64,000 bases of DNA from Topomyia yanbarensis (taxonomy: Eukaryota; Arthropoda; Insecta; Diptera; Culicidae): NCBI RefSeq assembly GCF_030247195.1, contig NC_080670.1, positions 44,096,194-44,160,193 of the forward strand, read 5' to 3'. Shown piece by piece: positions 10,435-22,543 of the stretch. Below the pieces are notes generated by a model. The model had not been told where the DNA came from. It searched no databases and was given only the letters and a program-made list of their open reading frames with translations. The position numbers and the translations under genes were made by a program. Numbering within the stretch: position 1 is the first letter of the stretch; every line of letters starts with the position of its first letter.

Positions 10435-13400
10435 TTTTTTTTTTTTTATCTTAAAATACGTTTATTTAGGCCCAAATGCTGTAGCTTAACGAGGCCGATA
10501 ATTCATTTTTTTTTATATTACATGTCACATGTTAGTGGGGGAAGGGAAAGCCGTATTTAGGGGCGGCTTGCTCCCCTCTTATGTAAGTAAAGGACAAAGG
10601 TAGGAAGTGGGATACATATTGTGTAATTGACATCGTCGTTTGCTGATTGATCATTGTGGCGGATATGCACACTTTGTTGTAGTGTTGTAGTTTCCAGCCT
10701 GTAATCGCAGGGGCGAGGGGAGGGTCGATATTTCGGATAATTATTGGCACTCTATATCATCTGCATGTGCGGTATGTCATGATGTTCTGGATAGACGGTT
10801 ATCAAGAAGAGTGTGCACCGAAGACTCGTGAAGCAATGCCATATTGTAGATACAGGGATAGGTTGGTGAGATTCTACTGTGAATGAGAGAGGGTAAAATG
10901 TATTAAACTTGGACATCAATGGTTTTCAAAAAGATATAGATAAGAAAAATATAGGGGTGGTCACGGCTTGCCAGGACGTCCCGGACTGGCACATAGGGTG
11001 ATCTACCTCGGGCCCGAAGGGAATCTATTAGTTGGGACCTGGCAACACAGTACTCTGCGCACAGCCAAACAACATGCTCGATGTCGTGATAGCCGTTCTC
11101 ACAAACACAATGATTATTTTCAGCAAGCCCTATACGACGGAGATGCGCGTCAAACGAGTAATGGTTGGACATGATCCTTGACATCGTACGAATAAAGTCC
11201 CGGTTCACATCCAACCCCTTAAACCAAGCATTCGTTGATACCTTCGGGATAATGGAATGTAGCCACCGTCCCAGATGCCCATTGCTCCATGAGGTTTGCC
11301 AACTATCGAGCGTCCTCTGACGAGAGATACTGAAAAATTCGTTGAAGCAAATTGGTCTTTCGTAAGTGTCGCCTTCTAATGCGCCCACCTTGGCTAAAGA
11401 GTCCGCCTTCTCATTGCCCGCAATAGAACAATGTGACGGGACCCAAACCAAGGTAATCTGGTAAGATTTTTCAGATAAAGCACTCAGATATTCCCGTATT
11501 TTCCCCAGGAAATACGGTGAGTGCTTTCCAGGCTTCGCCGCACGGATGGCCTCAATGGAGCTGAGACTATCCGAAACGATGAAGTAATGGTCTGAGGGCA
11601 GGGTGTCAATGATCCCGAGAGTATACTGAATGGCAGCTAATTCTGCGACGTAAATTGAGGCAGGATCATTGAGTTTGAATGAGGCAGCAAGATTTTCGTT
11701 GAAGATACCGAAGCCTGTGGACCCGTCGAGAATTGATCCGTCAGTGTAGAACATTTTGGCGCAGTCGACTTGATGGTATTTGTTATAGAAAATATTTGGG
11801 ACCACTTGTGGGCGAATATGATCCGGAATTCCACAAATCTCTTCCTTCATGGATGTATCGAAAAATACAGTTGGATCAGAAGTATCTAAGAGATGAGCAC
11901 GGTTGACGTTATATGTAGATGAATTGATGTTCTGTGCCATGTAATCGAAGTACAAGGACATGAATCGGGTCTGAGAATTAAGCTCGACAAGCCTTTCGCA
12001 ATTTGCAATCACCAATGGGTTCAGAATATCGCATCGAATGAGCAATCGATATGAGAGGTCCCAGAATCGATTTTTCAGCGGAAGAATGCCCGCCAGCACT
12101 TCGAGACTCATCGTATGGGTCGAGTGCATGCAACCCAAGGCAATACGCAAGCAACGATACTGGATTCGCTCCAGTTTGATGAAGTGTATGTTCGCAGCGG
12201 AGCGAAAGCAGAAACATCCGTACTCCAACACTGATAATATCGTTGTTTGGTACAACCTGATTAGGTCTCCTGGATGGGCACCCCACCATGTTCCAGTTAT
12301 TGTACGGAAAAAGTTGATCCTTTGTTGGCACTTCTGTTTCAGATACCTAATGTGACATCCCCAGGTACCTTTAGAGTCGAACCATACCCCGAGATATTTG
12401 AATGTTGAAGCCTGAGCAATAGTTTGATCCATTAATTGAAGCTGTAGTTGCGCTGGTTCACGCTTTCTAGAAAATACGACTAGCTCAGTTTTCTCCGTGG
12501 AGAACTCGATACCCAGTTGGAGAGCCCATGCAGACAAATTGTCCAAGGTATCTTGCAGTGGTCCTTGCAAGTCGACGGCTTTAGGACCTGTAATAGAGAC
12601 CACACCGTCATCTGCAAGCTGCCTTAGCGTGCAGGAATTGACAAGACATTCGTCAATGTCATTCACGTAAAAATTGTAGAGGAGAGGGCTTAGACATGAG
12701 CCCTGGGGAAGGCCCATGTAGCTAAATCGTGATGTCGATAAATCGCCATGCGAGAAATGCATTTGTTTTTCAGACAACAGGTTTAGCAAAAAGTTATTTA
12801 AAATTGGCGAAAGACCATGCTGGTGCAACTTCTCATAAAGAATGTTGATCGAAACTGAATCGAAAGCCCCCTTAATATCCAAGAATACTGATGCCATCTG
12901 CTCTTTGTTAGCATATGCCATTTGAATTTCTGTTGAGAGCAACGCAAGGCAATCGTTCGTCCCTTTGCCTTTGCGGAAGCCAAATTGTGTATCTGACAGT
13001 AAGCCATTTGTTTCGACCCAATTGTCGAGCCGAAACAGGATCATTTTCTCGAACAACTTCCGGATACAGGACAGCATTGCGATCGGACGATACGAATTGT
13101 GGTCGGAGGCTGGTTTTCCTGGTTTTTGGATGGCGATGACCCTCACCTGTCTCCAGTCATGTGGGACAATGTTACCCTCAAGAAACCTATTAAATAAATT
13201 CAACAAGCGTCTTTTGGCAGAGTCTGGCAGATTCTTCAATAAGTTGAATTTAATTCTATCTGGCCCCGGGGCTTTATTGTTACATGATAAGAGAGCAAGT
13301 GAGAACTCCACCATCGTAAACGGTGTTTCGTTCGCGGTATTGTAAGGCGACGCGGCGCGGTAGATTTTCTGTGCCGGGGCGGAATCCGGACAAACCTTCT

Positions 13401-14313
13401 TGGCGAAATCGAATATCCAACGGTTTGAATATTCCACGCTCTCGTTAGTACTGTTTCGGTTTCGCATACGTCGGGCCGTGCCCCAAAGAGTGCTCATCGA
13501 TGTTTCTCTTGTTAACCCGTCGACAAACCGGCGCCAGTAACTGCGTTTCTTAGCTTTCATTAAATTTTTCATTCGCTTTTCTAATATCGCGTACACTCGA
13601 TAACTAGCAACTAACCCGTCGTTCCGGAAAGTTTTATACGCGGCAGCTTTCTCCGCGTACACGTCTGAGCACTCTTTGTCCCACCACGGGTTGGGAGAAC
13701 GTTTTTGGGTGTTCACGTCGGGTACTCGTTTCGTCTGAGTTTGAATCGCGCTATCGAGAATCGAGTTGGACAAAAACTTATATTCTTCCTCCGGGGGAAG
13801 TATCTGTGTTGAATCGATAGTTTTGGATATCTCAGCAGCGTAGCTCTTCCAATCAATGTTTCGTGTGAGGTCATAGGGAACATTGATTGGTGTCGATGGT
13901 CTTGAACCAGTGGTGATTGCAATTACAATTGGTAAGTGGTCACTACCGTGGGGATCAGATATTACCTTCCACTTGCAATCTAACCGTAGTGATGTCGAGC
14001 ATAAAGATATGTCCAGTGCACTTGCTTGCGCAGGTGGTCTAGGAATTCGTGTCATTTCCCCTGTGTTCAGAATTGTCATATTGAAGTTGTCACAAAGGTC
14101 TTGAATTGTCGAAGATCGATTATCGTCGTATAGACAGCCCCACCCCGTACCGTGAGAGTTAAAGTCTCCAAGAAGCAGGCGGGGCGAGGGAAGGTGTTCA
14201 ATCACGTTGGAGAATCTTCGATATCCCATCATGGCCCTAGGAGGAATGTAAATAGAAGCAATGCAAAGATCTTTGCCTTTGATTGTTGTTTGACAAGCGA
14301 CAACTTCAATGCC
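10435..14313 (-). mobile_element. I-like non-LTR retrotransposon copy A, 5'-truncated, 12-bp target duplication
   Basis: This minus-strand insertion sits inside the MITE and is bounded by TTGGGGACACTT at 10423-10434 and 14314-14325. The 3' poly-A appears as T at 10434-10447. The 5' end is cut within the endonuclease domain. The undisrupted MITE sequence at about 16858-16869 is the empty site. The 3' UTR spans about 10448-10902. Confidence 0.92.
10903..14313 (-). CDS. I-like ORF2 (partial): endonuclease, reverse transcriptase, RNase H
   Basis: The open frame runs from the truncated 5' junction to a stop at 10903; the first ATG is at 14232 (1,109 codons), but homology to copy B continues in frame upstream of it. 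Visible in order are the C-terminal part of the AP endonuclease (LLGDFNSHG, GSDHLPIV), the reverse transcriptase (YRPIAMLSC, FGFRKGKG near residue 418, GLPQGSC near 505, catalytic LADD near 541), RNase H (YTDGS near 829, SDSLSSIEA near 886, WVPSHCSIAGN near 930) and a Cys/His cluster near 1055 (CVCENGYHDIEHVVWLC). RNase H places it in the I/LOA/R1 group. The N-terminal endonuclease and ORF1 are missing, so it cannot be autonomous, though the remaining frame has no stop. Confidence 0.88.
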   Translation of the reverse strand, partial: GIEVVACQTTIKGKDLCIASIYIPPRAMMGYRRFSNVIEHLPSPRLLLGDFNSHGTGWGCLYDDNRSSTIQDLCDNFNMTILNTGEMTRIPRPPAQASALDISLCSTSLRLDCKWKVISDPHGSDHLPIVIAITTGSRPSTPINVPYDLTRNIDWKSYAAEISKTIDSTQILPPEEEYKFLSNSILDSAIQTQTKRVPDVNTQKRSPNPWWDKECSDVYAEKAAAYKTFRNDGLVASYRVYAILEKRMKNLMKAKKRSYWRRFVDGLTRETSMSTLWGTARRMRNRNSTNESVEYSNRWIFDFAKKVCPDSAPAQKIYRAASPYNTANETPFTMVEFSLALLSCNNKAPGPDRIKFNLLKNLPDSAKRRLLNLFNRFLEGNIVPHDWRQVRVIAIQKPGKPASDHNSYRPIAMLSCIRKLFEKMILFRLDNWVETNGLLSDTQFGFRKGKGTNDCLALLSTEIQMAYANKEQMASVFLDIKGAFDSVSINILYEKLHQHGLSPILNNFLLNLLSEKQMHFSHGDLSTSRFSYMGLPQGSCLSPLLYNFYVNDIDECLVNSCTLRQLADDGVVSITGPKAVDLQGPLQDTLDNLSAWALQLGIEFSTEKTELVVFSRKREPAQLQLQLMDQTIAQASTFKYLGVWFDSKGTWGCHIRYLKQKCQQRINFFRTITGTWWGAHPGDLIRLYQTTILSVLEYGCFCFRSAANIHFIKLERIQYRCLRIALGCMHSTHTMSLEVLAGILPLKNRFWDLSYRLLIRCDILNPLVIANCERLVELNSQTRFMSLYFDYMAQNINSSTYNVNRAHLLDTSDPTVFFDTSMKEEICGIPDHIRPQVVPNIFYNKYHQVDCAKMFYTDGSILDGSTGFGIFNENLAASFKLNDPASIYVAELAAIQYTLGIIDTLPSDHYFIVSDSLSSIEAIRAAKPGKHSPYFLGKIREYLSALSEKSYQITLVWVPSHCSIAGNEKADSLAKVGALEGDTYERPICFNEFFSISRQRTLDSWQTSWSNGHLGRWLHSIIPKVSTNAWFKGLDVNRDFIRTMSRIMSNHYSFDAHLRRIGLAENNHCVCENGYHDIEHVVWLCAEYCVARSQLIDSLRARGRSPYVPVRDVLASRDHPYIFLIYIFLKTIDVQV

Positions 14314-15463
14314 TTGGGGACACTTGATTCCTTTATGAAAACGTGTTTAAAAGAGCATGTAAAGTAATAAGCCTATTTTTGCCCTGTTTCTACTATCATC
14401 CTACCCATCTGAAGCCTTTGGTTAGAGCAGCGTCTGCCATCTTTGCTCAACGCATTGACTCAAATGGTATTGCGATAATGGGGGTACTCGATTAGAGATT
14501 TTGCTGCGCTCAAACAGAAGATTTTCACCATTCTCAAGACAATTTTGTTATTATATTGGCTCTTAATAAGAGGCGAATGACCTTAACGTTAAAACCTCTA
14601 TAATCGAAATAAAAAAATGGACCTTAATAACAAATCAAAGAAGCTGAAATAATAAAATTATTGTAGTAATAATGTGGTACCCTTCTTAATAGGGCACAAA
14701 CGGGTACATTACCCCATTCAATTTTATAAATGGATTGTAGCATTGATTAAATTGTTATGATTAGACATTGTTATTTTTGTTACTACATATTACGCATCTC
14801 TCACCTGATTGTTATTACGAATTCCCCAAATCTCCGTGCAATTATTTGAAAGCTGTCTTTATTATGGTTGAGGAACGTCAAATGTGGGATGAATGGTTGC
14901 TACGTATACTGTAGTAAACAATTACAGTTATGTTTCTTTACGATGGAGCGTTCATTTTTGACATTTTTTATGACAACAATGACTCAAATTGTTCTGGTGT
15001 GAATTTGGTTATTTTCAGTGGTGTGTATGAAGTATGGCGAAGGGGATCAAATCTCCACGAATTTGAAGGGATCAAGTAAACCCATAGCATCTATTTCAGC
15101 AAACTTTAGTAAAAATATAATTGAACAAAAAAATCAGCTCAACGTATAACGTATTCATATAATTGACATTCTCCTGTAATTCTGTATACAAAAGTAGAGT
15201 ATGTAGTGGGTGATTTTATCAATTTTATAAAAGTTTGAAAATTTGAAAAATAAATTTTCTTCTGTTCTTCTGAGCCTTTTTTTTAAATCGGTAAAAATCC
15301 GGTTACACAAAAGTCCAATTTCTTTTTCTGTGTTAATGAAATTTATGTTTAGATAAAACTACGCAACTTTATAGTATATTCGATTAATGTATTCTGATCC
15401 GCCTTTGAGTTACAATGATGGGATCAAGTCTCCCCGGGGATCAAGTCTCCCTAGTCTCCCCTA

Positions 15464-16633
15464 CCGTTTACCAGGGCGACTTTGATCATCGCGGTTAATT
15501 ATCGTGAATAGTCTGCCCAATCATTTATACTTAGTTTTACTTTAAGCTGATAAAATTTCAATCTGTTATACTTTTTGGGAATTTTTTTTGATATTTGTGT
15601 ACAAAAACTATAAAAAATCGAAATTCCCTCCCCAAGGTCGAGGGGTATGACGTTATTGCAAACATCATCAGGCATATTGCGTGCATCAGCGCTAAAGAAC
15701 AACTGCTTTAAGATGGTTATTGCATTACGCCTCGATAGTGGTGCATCGAGGAAACCGAGAGGGCTTGTGCGCCTTTTTTATGTTCTATGTTTCTTTATAC
15801 TCTGCACCTGCGCATTCAAACGCTCAGCCACTGGTTTGTGCGCGGTGATGTGGCCGACTGGCGGGTCGTCGTGTATTGACTTTTGTTGTGTGACAGGTTT
15901 GCAAATATTGTTCCTCAATTGGATGGCGGTACTCGTGGACGGGGCTCACAGTGGGAGTCATTTTGTGTCCATTTATCGGTCGAGTTCGTCAGCGTGCATA
16001 TACTAATTAAATTAATTTAATAATTGAATTAATTTAATAAATACATAAATAGGAACCTATTAGTTGTCATTTTGTAATAATCGTAGTTTTTCGTACTAGT
16101 GTCCAGTTGTGCCAGGGAATGGATGCAGAACTGGCGTATATGATAGAATAGTGACTAATACTGCTGGTGATCAATTTGTGCATTTGGTTCTATTCATTCG
16201 GGGAAGTCTGATTAAATAAATTAGGGTACAAAGAAATTTACCGACGCACGAGAGTCATCCATTCCCGGCCAACATAGCATGATGAAAGTCTAACAGTCTA
16301 ACGTTAATGGTAAATATACAACATTTGCTGCATTTGGACGAGTTTGATTGCATGTTACATGTGTTTTCTATTCTACTTCATTAGTATGTACTTTTGCACA
16401 TCTATTAGTTTGCTTTTCCATTACTGATGTATACCAAAATAGTATCGGTTAATTCATATACTTCTAGTCAAGCTCTTTGCATCTTTTTTTCTTTATTCGG
16501 CATGTTACGATTCCTTTTATTGGTATATCACTATATTTCTAGTATTATTTCTATAACTTAGTACAAAATATTGGCGTCTGACCCGAGATCAGGTTCAAAT
16601 TTCGCTGATTCTAATTCGTAAACAGAACTTCTG
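15464..16633. other. Spacer between MITE copies
   Basis: No gene was recognised; a 119-codon frame at 15647-16006 has no domain. A weak inverted pair (GCCAGGGAATGGATG near 16114 and CATCCATTCCCGGCC near 16257) may mark a small decayed element. Confidence 0.45.
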
Positions 16634-16635
16634 TA

Positions 16636-18004
16636 GGGGAGACTGAGGAGACTTGATCCCTTTTTTATTTTGCAATCCAACTCCGTGGAATGATAAAAAA
16701 CTATGTATTTTTTGTAGTTTTATATTGTTACTAAGGGATGACTAATATTCATAAAAAAATTACATGGAAATATTATACTGGACATGAGCTATGAGCATTT
16801 CTGGAAAACAACAAAAAAATGGAAAATTCTTAGATTAGTGGAGACTCGATCCCTAATTTGGGGACACTTGATTCCTTTATGAAAACGTGTTTAAAAGAGC
16901 ATGTAGGGTAATAAGCCTATTGTTACCCTGTTTCTACTATCAACCTACCCATCTGAAGCCTTTGGTTAGAGCAGCGTCTGCCATCTTTGCTTAACGCATT
17001 GACTCAAATGGTATTGCGATAATGGGGGTACTCGATTAGATATTTTGCTGCGCTCAAACAGAAGATTTTCACCATTCTCAAGACAATTTTGTTATTATAT
17101 TGGCTCTTAATAAGAGGCGAATGACCTTAACGTTAAAACCTCTATAATCGAAATAAAAAAATGGACCTTAATAACAAATCAAAGAAACTGAAATAATAAA
17201 ATTATTGTAGTAATAATGTGGTACCCTTCTTAATAGGGCAAAAACGGGTACATTACCCTATTCAATTTTATAAATGGATTGTAGTATTGATTAAATTGTT
17301 ATGATTAGATATTGTTATTTTTGTTACTACATATTACGCATCTCTCACCTGATTGTTATTACGAATTCCCCAAATCTCCGTGCAATTATTTGAAAGCTGT
17401 CTTTATTATGGTTGAGGAACGTCAAATGTGGGATGAATGGTTGCTACGTATACTGTAGTAAACAATTACAGTTATGTTTATTTACGATGAAGCGTTCATT
17501 TTTGACATTTTTATGACAACAATGACTTCAATTGTTCTGGTGTGAATTTGGTTATTTTCAGTGGTGTGTATGAAGTATGGCGAAGGGGATCAAATCTCCA
17601 CGAATTTGAAGGGAACAAGTGAACCCATAGCATCTATTTCAGCAAACTTTAGTAAAAATATAGTTGAACAAAAGAATCAGCTCAATCATATCGTATTCAT
17701 ATAATTGACATTCTCCTGTAATTCTGTATGCATAAGTAGAGTATGTAGTGGGTGATTTTATCAATTTTATAAAAGTTTGAAAATTTGAAAAATAAATCTT
17801 CTTCAGTTCCTCTGAGACTTTTTTTTAAATCGGTAAAAATTAGGTTACACAAAAGTCCAATTTCTTTTTTCTGTGTTAATGAAATTTATGTTTAGATAAA
17901 ACTACGCAACTTTATAGTATATTCGATTAATGTATTCTGATCCGCCTTTGAGTTACAATGATGGGATCAAGTCTCCCCGGGGATCAAGTCTCCTCAGTCT
18001 CCTC
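16636..18004. mobile_element. TA-flanked 1.37-kb MITE, copy 2 (undisrupted)
   Basis: It has the same termini as copy 1, with TA at 16634-16635 and 18005-18006. The inverted ends read GGGGAGACTGAGGAGACTTG and CAAGTCTCCTCAGTCTCCTC. The interior is nearly the same as copy 1, including the AATTTGGGGACACTTGATT site that is occupied there, and a SINE-type tail at about 17108-17157. No coding frame is present. Confidence 0.88.
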
Positions 18005-18857
18005 TATGTCGCTTTCGTTCTCGTTCTCGTTCTTTTTTTTTTATTCAAATCGTTTATTTGATAAGGCACGTTGCGTTAGCTTAAAGGTGCCAATTTTGTT
18101 TTGTTTTCCATTTTAAATTGCTTAAAACTAGGGGATTACATATTGATTTTTTTTAAATGAAACTAATGCGATTTTATAGCTATCTTATATATCTACACAA
18201 GGGGATAATATTATTTTCGTAAAATTAGGGGGGTCATTTAGTTTTTGTGGCAATATGGTTTGACATTTTTATCAGTGAGATTATTGGAGCAAATAATGTT
18301 TAATTAAGGGGGACAATTTTTTACGACTAACTTAAAACTAGGAATAACTAGAGGGCATGATTGAATTTTGTAAAGATTCGTAATTATAGTTATTTTTGTG
18401 GGTAGTAGAGTTGGGCAATTTAAACGAGATTATATAATATAATAGTTAAAACTAGAAGAGACAAGAAGAGCTAAATGCTTCGTGATGATATTGGAGGGGG
18501 GGGGTAAGGGTGTTACTTCTGGGTATAAGAGTCAGGGGAGGGAGGGTAGACAAAGATGGCAGGGAGAGAAAATTATTTCAGTTTCATCGTGCATCGTGAG
18601 ATCAACGGATGGATTACAAACTCGGGTGGCCTTCATCAGGGGAATCATGTACTGGGACGCCGGGTGGTCCTCCTCAAGATGGCAGGGGTTTTTCCAGACG
18701 ATTTCGTAGTACGGCTCAGATGTGGATCGGCTACATTTCGAGTTAAGCGTGTTATGTTCGTGCCGTAGGTCCCGTGTTTGTTGGCTCATTCGATACAGAT
18801 GCTTTGATACAGGTGGAAGAGCGTTCTGAGAATGATAAGGAAAATAACAAGGGGCAG

Positions 18858-21800
18858 TTAGACTTGTATATTGATGGTTTTCACAAAGGTGTATATAAGG
18901 GACATATAGAGACCATCGCGGCTTGCCAGCACATCTCGAACCGGTACGTTGGTTGGTATTCCTCGGGCCCGCAGGGTATCCATTAGCCGAGACCTAGCGG
19001 AACTGTACTCGGTGCACGCCCAGACAATGTGCTCGATGGCGTGATAGCCATCGCCACAAGCGCAGATACCACTATCCACGAGCCCAATACGCCGGAGATG
19101 TGCATCCAGCGTGTAATGGTTTGCCATGAGTCGGGACATCACACGAATGAAGTCACGACCCACATCCATCCCCTTGAACCAAGGTTTCGTCGATACCTTA
19201 GGGATTATCGAATGTAGCCACCTTCCCAGCTCTCCGCTGCTCCACGAAGTTTGCCAACTTTCGAGGGTTCTCTGATGAGTAATACTGAAAAATTCGCTGA
19301 AGCAAATTGGTCTTTCGTAAACGTCTCCTTCTAAGGCACCCACCTTAGCTAAGGAGTCTGCCTTCTCATTGCCCGGAATGGAGCAATGAGAAGGGACCCA
19401 TACCAAGGTAATCTGAAAAGAGTTGTCAGATAAAGCACTCAGTAGCTCCCGTATTTTCCCCAAAAAATACGAGGGGTGCTTTCCATGTTTCATCGAGCGA
19501 ATAGCGTCAATGGAACTGAGGCTATCCGAAACGATGAAGTAATGGCCTGCGGGTAATGTTTCAATGACTCCAAGGGTATACTGAATGGCAGCTAGTTCTG
19601 CGGCGTAAACTGAAGCAGGGTCACTGAGTTTGTAGGAGGCGGTGAACTTTTGATTGAAAATACCGAAGCCAGTGGATCCTTCGAGGTTTGATCCGTCAGT
19701 ATAAAACATCTTAGAACAGTCGACTTCTCGGAATTTATTATAAAAAATGTTTGGAACCACTTGTGGGCGTATGTGGTCCGGAATTCCACTAATCTCGTTT
19801 TTCATGGATGTGTCGAAGAAAACAGTAGATTCAGAAGTATTTATGAAATGCACACGGTTGGGATTGTAAGAAGAAGGGTTAATATTCTGCGCCATGTAGT
19901 CAAAGTATAGGGACATGAAACGGGTCTGAGAATTGAGCTCAACAAGCCTTTCGAAATTTTCAATCACCAACGGGTTCAAGATATCGCATCGAATGAGCAA
20001 TCGATATGAGAGTTCCCAAAATCGATTTTTCAACGGGAGAACGCCCGACAGCACTTCGAGACTCATCGTATGGGTCGACTGCATGCACCCTAAGGCGATA
20101 CGCAAACAACGATACTGAATTCTTTCGAGTTTGATGAAATGTATGTTCGTGGCGGAGCGAAAGCAGAAGCATCCGTATTCCATTACCGACAGTATCGTTG
20201 TTTGATACAACCTAATTAGGTCTCCTGGGTGGGCACCCCACCATGTTCCAGTTATTGTACGAAGAAAGTTGATCCTTTGTTGGCATTTCTGTTTCAGATA
20301 CCGAATATGGCATCCCCAAGTACCTTTCGAGTCGAACCAGACCCCTACATATTTTACTGTGAAGACCTGAGCGATAGTTTGACCCATTAATAGAAGCTGT
20401 AGTTGTGCTGGTTCACGCTTCCTTGAAAATACAACTAGCTCAGTTTTCTCCGAGGAGAATTCGATACCCAGCTTAATAGCCCAAGCAGACAAATTGTCCA
20501 GGGTATTCTGTAATGGTCCTTGTAGATCGACAGCTTTGGGTCCCGTAACAGACACCACGCCATCGTCTGCAAGTTGCCTTAACGTGCAGGAATTGTCAAG
20601 ACATTCATCAATGTCGTTGACATAGAAATTGTATAAAAGGGGGCTTAGACATGAGCCCTGGGGAAGGCCCATGTAGCTAAATCGTGATGTCGAAAGTCAC
20701 CATGCGAAAAATGCATGTGCTTTTCCGACAACAAGTTTAGTAAAAAGTTGTTTAAAGTCGCTGAAAGACCATGCTGGTGCAGCTTCTCTGAAAGAATGTT
20801 GATAGAAACTGAATCAAAAGCCCCCTTTATATCTAGGAACACTGATGCCATCTGCTCTTTACTAGCATAGGCCATTTGAATTTCGATTGAGAGCAACGCA
20901 AGACAATCGTTCGTCCCTTTGCCTTTGCGAAAGCCAAACTATGTATCTGACAGTAAGCCATTTGCTTCGACCCAATTGTCGAGGCGAAACAAGATCATTT
21001 TCTCGAACAACTTCCGGATACAGGATAGCATTGCGATCGGACGGTACGAATTGTGGTCGGAGGCTGGTTTTCCTGGTTTTTGGATGGCGATGACCTTCAC
21101 TTGTCTCCAATCGAGTGGGACAATGTTAGCCTCGAGAAACTTATTAAATAAGTTCAACAAGCGTCTCTTGGCAGAGTCAGGCAGATTCTTCAACAAGTTG
21201 AATTTGATTCTGTCTGGCCCCGGAGCTTTATTGTTACACGAGAAGAGAGTAAGTGAGAACTCCACCATCGAAAAAGGTGTTTTGTTCGCGCTATCGTGAG
21301 GAGACGCGGCGCGGTAAATCTTTTGTGCCGGGGCGGAATCCGGACAACCCTTCTTGGCGAAATCGAATATCCAACGGTTTGAATATTCCACGCTCTCATT
21401 AGTACTGTTTCGGTTTCGCAAACGCCGGGCCGTGCCCCAAAGAGTGCTCATCGATGTTTCTCTCGTTAATCCGTCAACGAACCGGCGCCAGTAACTACGT
21501 TTCTTGGCTTTCATCAAACTCTTCATTCGCGTTTCTAACGTCGCATATTGTCGATAGCTAGCGGGTAACCCGTCGTCCCGGAAGGTCTTATACGCGGCGG
21601 CCTTCTCCGCGTACACGTCTGAGCACTCTTTGTCCCACCACGGATTAGGAGAGCGTTTTTGTATGTTCGCGCCGGGTACTGGCTTAGTCTGAGCTTGATT
21701 CGCGCTGTCGAGAATCAAGCCAGCCAAAAAGCTGTACTCTTCCTCCGGAGGAAGTTCTTGGGTAGATTCGATGTTGTCGGATATCGCGGCAGCATAGCTC

Positions 21801-22543
21801 TTCCAATCGATATTTCGTGTGAGGTCATACGAAATATTGATTGATTTCAATGGCCTTGAACCGTTATTGATTGAGACTACAATCGGCAGATGGTCGCTGC
21901 CGTGGGGATCAGGAATTACCTTCCATGTGCAATTTAGCCGCAGCGATGTTGAGCAAAGGGACAAGTCTAAGGCGCTCGGGCGCGCTGGAGGAGCAGGAAT
22001 CCGTGTCATTTCACCCGTGTTTAAAATTGTCAAATTGAAGTTATCGCAAAGATCCTGAATTAAGGAAGACCGGTTATCATCATAGAGGCAACCCCGTGCT
22101 GTACCGTGAGAGTTAAAGTCTCCTAAAACTAGTCGCGGTGCTGGCAGGGATTCTAAGATGTCTTGTAGCCGTCGGTGCCCAACCGCGGTGTTGGGGGGAA
22201 TATATATGGAAGCTATGCAAAGGCTTTTGCCTTTGGTTGTTACTTGACAAGCGACAACTCCAATACCTGTTATCGAGGGAAGGTTAATTCTGTAGAAGGA
22301 ATAGCACTTTTTGATCCCCAAAAGCACTCCTCCATAGGGGGTGTCTCGATCCAGGCGAATAATATTAAAGTCGTGGAAGTTGAGATCTATGTCGGAAGTT
22401 AACCAAGTTTCACATAATGCAAATGCATCGCAGCTCAAATTATTTATTAAAATTTTGAAGGAATCGATTTTCGGGATGATACTTCTGCAATTCCACTGTA
22501 GAACAGTGATCAAATCCGTGACCTCGTTCGATGAGTTAGCCAT
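18858..22543 (-). pseudogene. I-like ORF2 of copy B: one nonsense codon and one frameshift
   Basis: Aligned with copy A, this is a full ORF2 from the ATG at 22543 to the stop at 18858. It contains a complete endonuclease (VLQWNCRSI, CETWLTSD, LGDFNSHG, GSDHLPIV), reverse transcriptase (GLPQGSC, LADD), RNase H (YTDGS, SDSLSSID, WVPSHCSIPGN) and a C-terminal Cys/His cluster. Two lesions break it. A TAG at 20939-20941 replaces the Gln codon that copy A has before FGFRKGKG. One base is missing near 20693-20698, between the LSEKHMHFSHGD and GLPQGSC segments. The ATG overlaps the ORF1 stop (TAA at 22536-22538) by a few bases, typical of I- and jockey-type elements. The enzyme is not expected to be made. 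Confidence 0.9.

Larger units (their letters stand above)
10220..15461. mobile_element. TA-flanked 1.35-kb MITE, copy 1, split by an I-like retrotransposon
   Basis: Termini are GGGGAGACTGAGGAGACTTG at the left and the inverse CAAGTCTCC...AGTCTCCCC at the right, flanked by TA (10218-10219, 15462-15463). Removing the retrotransposon (10435-14313) and one target duplication leaves about 1,350 bp, matching copy 2 (16636-18004). Variants of the GATCAAGTCTCC motif recur inside both ends. There is no ORF; TA flanks suggest a Tc1/mariner-type enzyme. Confidence 0.85.

Noticed and set aside
12965..13345. Plus-strand frames over the I-like ORF2 (also 20919-21299)
   Set aside because: They are antisense shadows of conserved reverse-transcriptase sequence; conservation between copies is explained by the ORF2 frame.
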